This document shows positions 60,337 through 64,000 of a stretch of 64,000 bases of DNA, piece after piece. Each line of letters opens with the position of its first letter. The stretch's first letter is position 1. The DNA comes from Hydrogenophaga sp. (GTDB lineage: Bacteria > Pseudomonadota > Gammaproteobacteria > Burkholderiales > Burkholderiaceae_C), in contig NZ_JADMJO010000003.1 in the NCBI RefSeq assembly GCF_018780385.1, positions 496,001-560,000 on the forward strand. Reading direction: 5' to 3'. The translations under genes and the position numbers were made by a program. The notes below the pieces were generated by a model. That model saw only the letters and a list, made by a program, of their open reading frames with translations. It did no database searches and had not been told where the DNA came from.

Positions 60337-60732
60337 TCAGGGCAGGCGGCCCACAGGCTCGAAGCCGGGCGTGTTCTGTCCGATGTGCCAGCACACACCC
60401 GACGGGTCGATCACCACGAACTCGGTGATGCCCCAGGGCTGCGCCTCCAAGGGCGTGATGCGCACGCCGTAGCGCCCGGCGAGGTCTTGCGCGTCGACGT
60501 GTGCTCGCCACACCTGCACGTCGGGCACCAGCAGGTGCATGACCAGGTTTTCTGCGAGCGCCTGGTCGTAAAAGTCCTGCAGCAGGAAGGCACATCCCTC
60601 GACACAGAAGTACGCCACGCCACCGCCCTGCGAGCGCTGGGTGAAGCCGAGGTCGGCATAAAAGCGCTGTGACAGTGCGAAGTCTTTCGCCGGCACGAAA
60701 GCCTTGAGCTCGACGGCCTTGAGCGCGCTCAT
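60337..60732 (-). CDS. VOC family protein (glyoxalase/bleomycin-resistance-like)
   Basis: AFVPAKDFALSQRFYADLGFTQRSQGGGVAYFCVEGCAFLLQDFYDQALAENLVMHLLVPDV. Confidence 0.85.
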   Translation of the reverse strand: MSALKAVELKAFVPAKDFALSQRFYADLGFTQRSQGGGVAYFCVEGCAFLLQDFYDQALAENLVMHLLVPDVQVWRAHVDAQDLAGRYGVRITPLEAQPWGITEFVVIDPSGVCWHIGQNTPGFEPVGRLP

Positions 60733-61814
60733 GCGGCCACCGTGTCGTGTGGCTGGCCTGTGGCCTGCAGGTGGCTCACGATGTGGCGCCACGCGGCGAG
60801 TTCGCTCTGGCCGGGTTTGCGCGCACCGAAAAACATGGCCATGAGTTCGCCCTGGGCATCGAAGGCTTCCACCGAGGTCACCACGCCATCGCTGGTGGGT
60901 TTCTCCACCACCCACACGTCCTGGATCAGGTCTTCGCGCAGGTGCAGGTTGAAGCCGGGGTCGAGCACGTTGAGCCAGGTCTTGCCCTGCATTTCCATGG
61001 GCTCGATGCGCAGGACCGGGCCGGTGTGAATCTGGATGCACCCCGGGCTGCCGACGAACACCATGATGGGCGTGCCGTCGAAGGCGGCCTCCATGAGCAG
61101 GCCGCGCACGGCGCTGGTCTGCACGCGGTGCGTGTAGCGGCCCTCCACTAGGTGAAAGCCTTGCTGGCGCTCGATACCGAACTGTTTGAGCAGCGGAAAG
61201 AACTGGTGCGTGTCGGTCATCGCACCCCACGCGGCGGCAAACGCCGCAGCATCGGGCGCTGGCTGAGGCGCGGCCACGGCGGGCGTGGTGCGCGGCACGA
61301 AGTCGCGCGCGGCCTGCGTGTCGGTCTGCTGCGCTATGACCTGCAGCCAGGCGACCAGGTCGGTCTGCTCGCGCACGAAGATCTTGTGTACCGCCACGCC
61401 GTGGCGGTCGAAGAACTGCAAGCTGGGCGGCGCCGTGCCCAAGCCGGACTTCAGCGCCTCGGTGACCGCGAAGCCCGCATGCCACTGGTGGAAGAACAGG
61501 CGCAGGTCGATGTGTTCACCCAGCGCCAGGCCCACATGGCCGCTGGCCGAGACCTTCTGATACACGCCGGTCTTCTCGTGCACCACGGTTTCGTTGCGCG
61601 TGAGCGCCATCAGCGGACCACAGGCTTCGAGCGACTGCAGCAGACCCAGCCAGTCGGGCTTGAGCGCGGCGGCGTGCAGGGGCGCGTTGACAGCGCCCTG
61701 GTGCGCGGCGATGGCAGCGCCTTCGCTCACGCCGATGGCTTCGGCCGCTTCCCTGGCCCGCAAGCCCCGGTTGCGTGCGGTCTGGAAAGCGGTGCGGATG
61801 TCCTGGATGCTCAT
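60729..61814 (-). CDS. hmuS: Hemin-degrading factor / heme transport protein HmuS/HemS
   Basis: 361 aa, duplicated HemS domain (LMALTRNETVVHEKTGVYQKV; MVFVGSPGCIQIHTGPVLRIEPM). Confidence 0.92.
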   Translation of the reverse strand: MSIQDIRTAFQTARNRGLRAREAAEAIGVSEGAAIAAHQGAVNAPLHAAALKPDWLGLLQSLEACGPLMALTRNETVVHEKTGVYQKVSASGHVGLALGEHIDLRLFFHQWHAGFAVTEALKSGLGTAPPSLQFFDRHGVAVHKIFVREQTDLVAWLQVIAQQTDTQAARDFVPRTTPAVAAPQPAPDAAAFAAAWGAMTDTHQFFPLLKQFGIERQQGFHLVEGRYTHRVQTSAVRGLLMEAAFDGTPIMVFVGSPGCIQIHTGPVLRIEPMEMQGKTWLNVLDPGFNLHLREDLIQDVWVVEKPTSDGVVTSVEAFDAQGELMAMFFGARKPGQSELAAWRHIVSHLQATGQPHDTVAA

Positions 61815-61843
61815 GGTGGGTTCCTCGGTGATGGAAAAGTGGG

Positions 61844-64000
61844 TCAGAAAGTCGTGACCAGCGCCACCGACAGGCTGCGACCGGGTGCGGTGTAGCTGTC
61901 GAGCGCGATGTCGTTGGCGGAGATGCCGCGCACGTTGGTCCACTCCCAGTACTTGCGGTCGGTCAGGTTGTGGACCGCGGCGCTCAGGCGCGTGGCCCGG
62001 CTGAGCTGCCAGCTCGCGCGCAGGTCCAGCGTGGTGTAGGCCGGCGAGGCGAACTGGTTGGCCGCGCCGGTGGTGTCGATGTCGCTGGCCGCCTTCTTCG
62101 CGCTGTGCGCCAGCGAAGCGCCCACCGACCAGTCGCCCATGCGGTGATCCACGCCCAGCACCAGCTTGGCGGGGTTGACCGAGTTCAGCGGCAGGCCGCG
62201 CGCCGTGTCGGTGCCCGTGGTCTGCCCGTAGGCCGCGCGCAGTGTGGTACTGGCAGTGACGCGGGCCGAGCCCTTGAGTTCGAAACCGCGCAAGGTGACC
62301 GCCTGGCGGTTGACCGACTGGAACTGGATCCTTGGCGTGGTCTGCACCGTCACCAGGTCTTCGATGAAGTCCTTGTAGCGCCCAGTGAAGGCCACCGCCT
62401 CCCAGTCAAAACCACCGACCAGCCCGCGCGTGCCCAGCTCCAGCGTGCGGCTCTTCTCCGGGCGCAGGTTGGGGTTGGGGATGGTCTCGTAATTGCCAAT
62501 CGGGTTCTGGAAGTAGTTGTTGAGTTGCAGCGGGCTGGGCGACTTGAAGCCCGCTGCAAAGTTGCCGAACAGGCTCCATTGATCGCTGCCGCGAAAGATC
62601 ACGCCCAGCTTGGGGGTGACCGCATCGCTGGACAACGAGGCCGGCTGCAACGGATAGAGCGGGCTGGTGCGCGCGTCCAGCGACACGCGGTCGTAGCGCA
62701 AGGCTGGAATCACGCTCCAGCGGCCGCTGGCGTACTCGCTCTGCACGAACAGCGCCGAGGTGGTCTCGATGGTTTCGGGAAAGCGCTGCAGCGGGTAGGA
62801 CTCATACGCCGGACCGTTGACGCCGGTGACGAGGTTGTCCAGGCTGGCACGCGAGAGGTCGACCCCGTACACCAGTTTCTGCGACCAGTCGCCGCCGAGC
62901 GGGCGCAGCTTTTCGGCCTGCAGCACGGCTTGCACGATGCGCTCGCTGTAGGTCACGTCGCGCACCCGGTTCCGGGTGGCCGCGGGCTGCAGCGGGCGGA
63001 ACTCGTGCGTGGTCTCCTGCGATTCGGAGGACTGCAAGCCCACCATGGCGCGGATGTCGTCGGCCCAGGCCGAGACCACCGGGAAACGGCCATCCCAACT
63101 CACCCGGGTGCGCGTCATGTCGGAGGTGCCGTCCAGATCGCCCACATGGGCGGGCGCCGAGACGACGGGCGCGCGCCCGGTGTAGGCCTCCACATCGCTG
63201 CTCTTGTCCACGTGCTCGGCGGTGAACACGTGGCGCTGGCCGCCGCCCGGCGTGAACACCAGCTTGCCCATGAGCGAGGTGTTTTTGTCTTTCTGCGGAT
63301 TGGGTGCGGTGCGGGTGTTGTTGGGCGCGAAGTTGCGGCCCTGGTTGTCCAGTGCTTCGCTGCGCCCCACCTGCACGCTGCCCAGCCACTGCAGGCTGTC
63401 GCTGGCCACACCGGCCAGGGTGAGCCCGAGGCGGCGCGTGTCGTCCTCCCCGTCGTAGGTCAGACCGACGCGCCCACCCAGCGTCTGGCCTGGTTTGAGC
63501 AGGTCCTTGGGCTCGGTGGTGAACATGGCGACCATACCGGCCAGACCGTCGGAGCCATACAGCGCCGAGCTCGCGCCGCGCAAGATTTCCACGCGCGAGA
63601 TCAGGCCGAGGTCGTAGTAGTCGCGACCGAACGCCGCCGGGCCGAAGACGCCACTGCTGAGTTCGCGCGGCACGCGGATGCCGTCGATGGTGAGCAGCAC
63701 GCGGTTGCCCTCCAGCCCGCGGATGTTGAAGCCCGCATTGCCGTCGCGCCCGACGTTGCCGGTGACACCGCCGAAACGCACCGGGGCGCGCTTCACACTC
63801 ACGTTGGGCAGCTCCTGCACCAGATCGCGGATGTTCTGTACTCGCGCGGGGTCCAGGTCTTCACCATCGAGCACGTCGATGGCGGCGGGCACTTCGTCCA
63901 GCACGCGCTCGCTGCGCGCGCCACTGATCACGACCTCGCGCAGGGCGCTGGCGTGGCCGGCTTGTGCAACGGTGGTGGTGGCAGCATCGGGTGCGCTTTG
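61844..64000 (-). CDS. TonB-dependent heme receptor (N-terminus beyond window edge)
   Basis: Plug domain (SERVLDEVPAAIDVLDGEDL...NVSVKRAPVRFGG), beta-barrel ending in F; frame stays open through 64000. Confidence 0.92.
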   Translation of the reverse strand, partial: QSAPDAATTTVAQAGHASALREVVISGARSERVLDEVPAAIDVLDGEDLDPARVQNIRDLVQELPNVSVKRAPVRFGGVTGNVGRDGNAGFNIRGLEGNRVLLTIDGIRVPRELSSGVFGPAAFGRDYYDLGLISRVEILRGASSALYGSDGLAGMVAMFTTEPKDLLKPGQTLGGRVGLTYDGEDDTRRLGLTLAGVASDSLQWLGSVQVGRSEALDNQGRNFAPNNTRTAPNPQKDKNTSLMGKLVFTPGGGQRHVFTAEHVDKSSDVEAYTGRAPVVSAPAHVGDLDGTSDMTRTRVSWDGRFPVVSAWADDIRAMVGLQSSESQETTHEFRPLQPAATRNRVRDVTYSERIVQAVLQAEKLRPLGGDWSQKLVYGVDLSRASLDNLVTGVNGPAYESYPLQRFPETIETTSALFVQSEYASGRWSVIPALRYDRVSLDARTSPLYPLQPASLSSDAVTPKLGVIFRGSDQWSLFGNFAAGFKSPSPLQLNNYFQNPIGNYETIPNPNLRPEKSRTLELGTRGLVGGFDWEAVAFTGRYKDFIEDLVTVQTTPRIQFQSVNRQAVTLRGFELKGSARVTASTTLRAAYGQTTGTDTARGLPLNSVNPAKLVLGVDHRMGDWSVGASLAHSAKKAASDIDTTGAANQFASPAYTTLDLRASWQLSRATRLSAAVHNLTDRKYWEWTNVRGISANDIALDSYTAPGRSLSVALVTTF

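Noticed and set aside
1-64000. CRISPR arrays, transposases, integrases, prophage or toxin-antitoxin modules
   Set aside because: No direct repeat arrays or mobile-element proteins seen in the ORF track; gene content is core-genome-like

Overview
This is a high-GC beta-proteobacterial chromosomal window, Comamonadaceae-like by gene content and order (taxonomy is inference). From left to right it holds: (i) a complete 14-gene Complex I operon nuoA-N on the minus strand, with nuoN running off the left edge; (ii) tRNA-Leu(GAG), secG, tpiA, a quinone oxidoreductase, pnp, rpsO, an aminotransferase plus a LivJ-like binding protein, and tsaD; (iii) an ~18 kb nitrate/nitrite assimilation cluster: NIT-ANTAR regulator, nrtABC-type ABC transporter, NarK/NasA-type MFS transporter, PP2C-Ser/Thr kinase fusion, ANTAR regulator fused to PilJ/P-box-like domains, nirB, a periplasmic PilJ-like protein, nirD, assimilatory nitrate reductase, ybiB, cobA, and a soluble PilJ-MCP-like protein; (iv) housekeeping genes: HI0933-type flavoprotein, ArsR/NIPSNAP/ABM module, rpsU, yqeY, DMT exporter, pmbA, yjgA, mog, slyD, cysE, trmJ, suhB; (v) a large orphan multi-PAS histidine kinase; (vi) a heme uptake locus cut by the right edge. 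The most interesting signal is the regulation of the nitrate cluster. Three transcription units (nrtABC, MFS transporter, nirB operon) each have a sigma54-type GG-N10-GC promoter. Each is followed by a leader containing ANTAR-type hexaloop hairpins (loop AACGRC, with A1 and G4). In the nrtA leader the second hairpin overlaps the 5' arm of a strong terminator-like hairpin. The cluster also encodes five copies of an 'AGRQRMLSQRM' motif resembling the NarX/NarQ P-box, spread over three differently built proteins. One is an ANTAR protein with a degenerate receiver, with no NasS-like partner visible in the cluster. No CRISPR arrays, transposases or prophage were seen. All calls are from reading sequence only; no searches were run.
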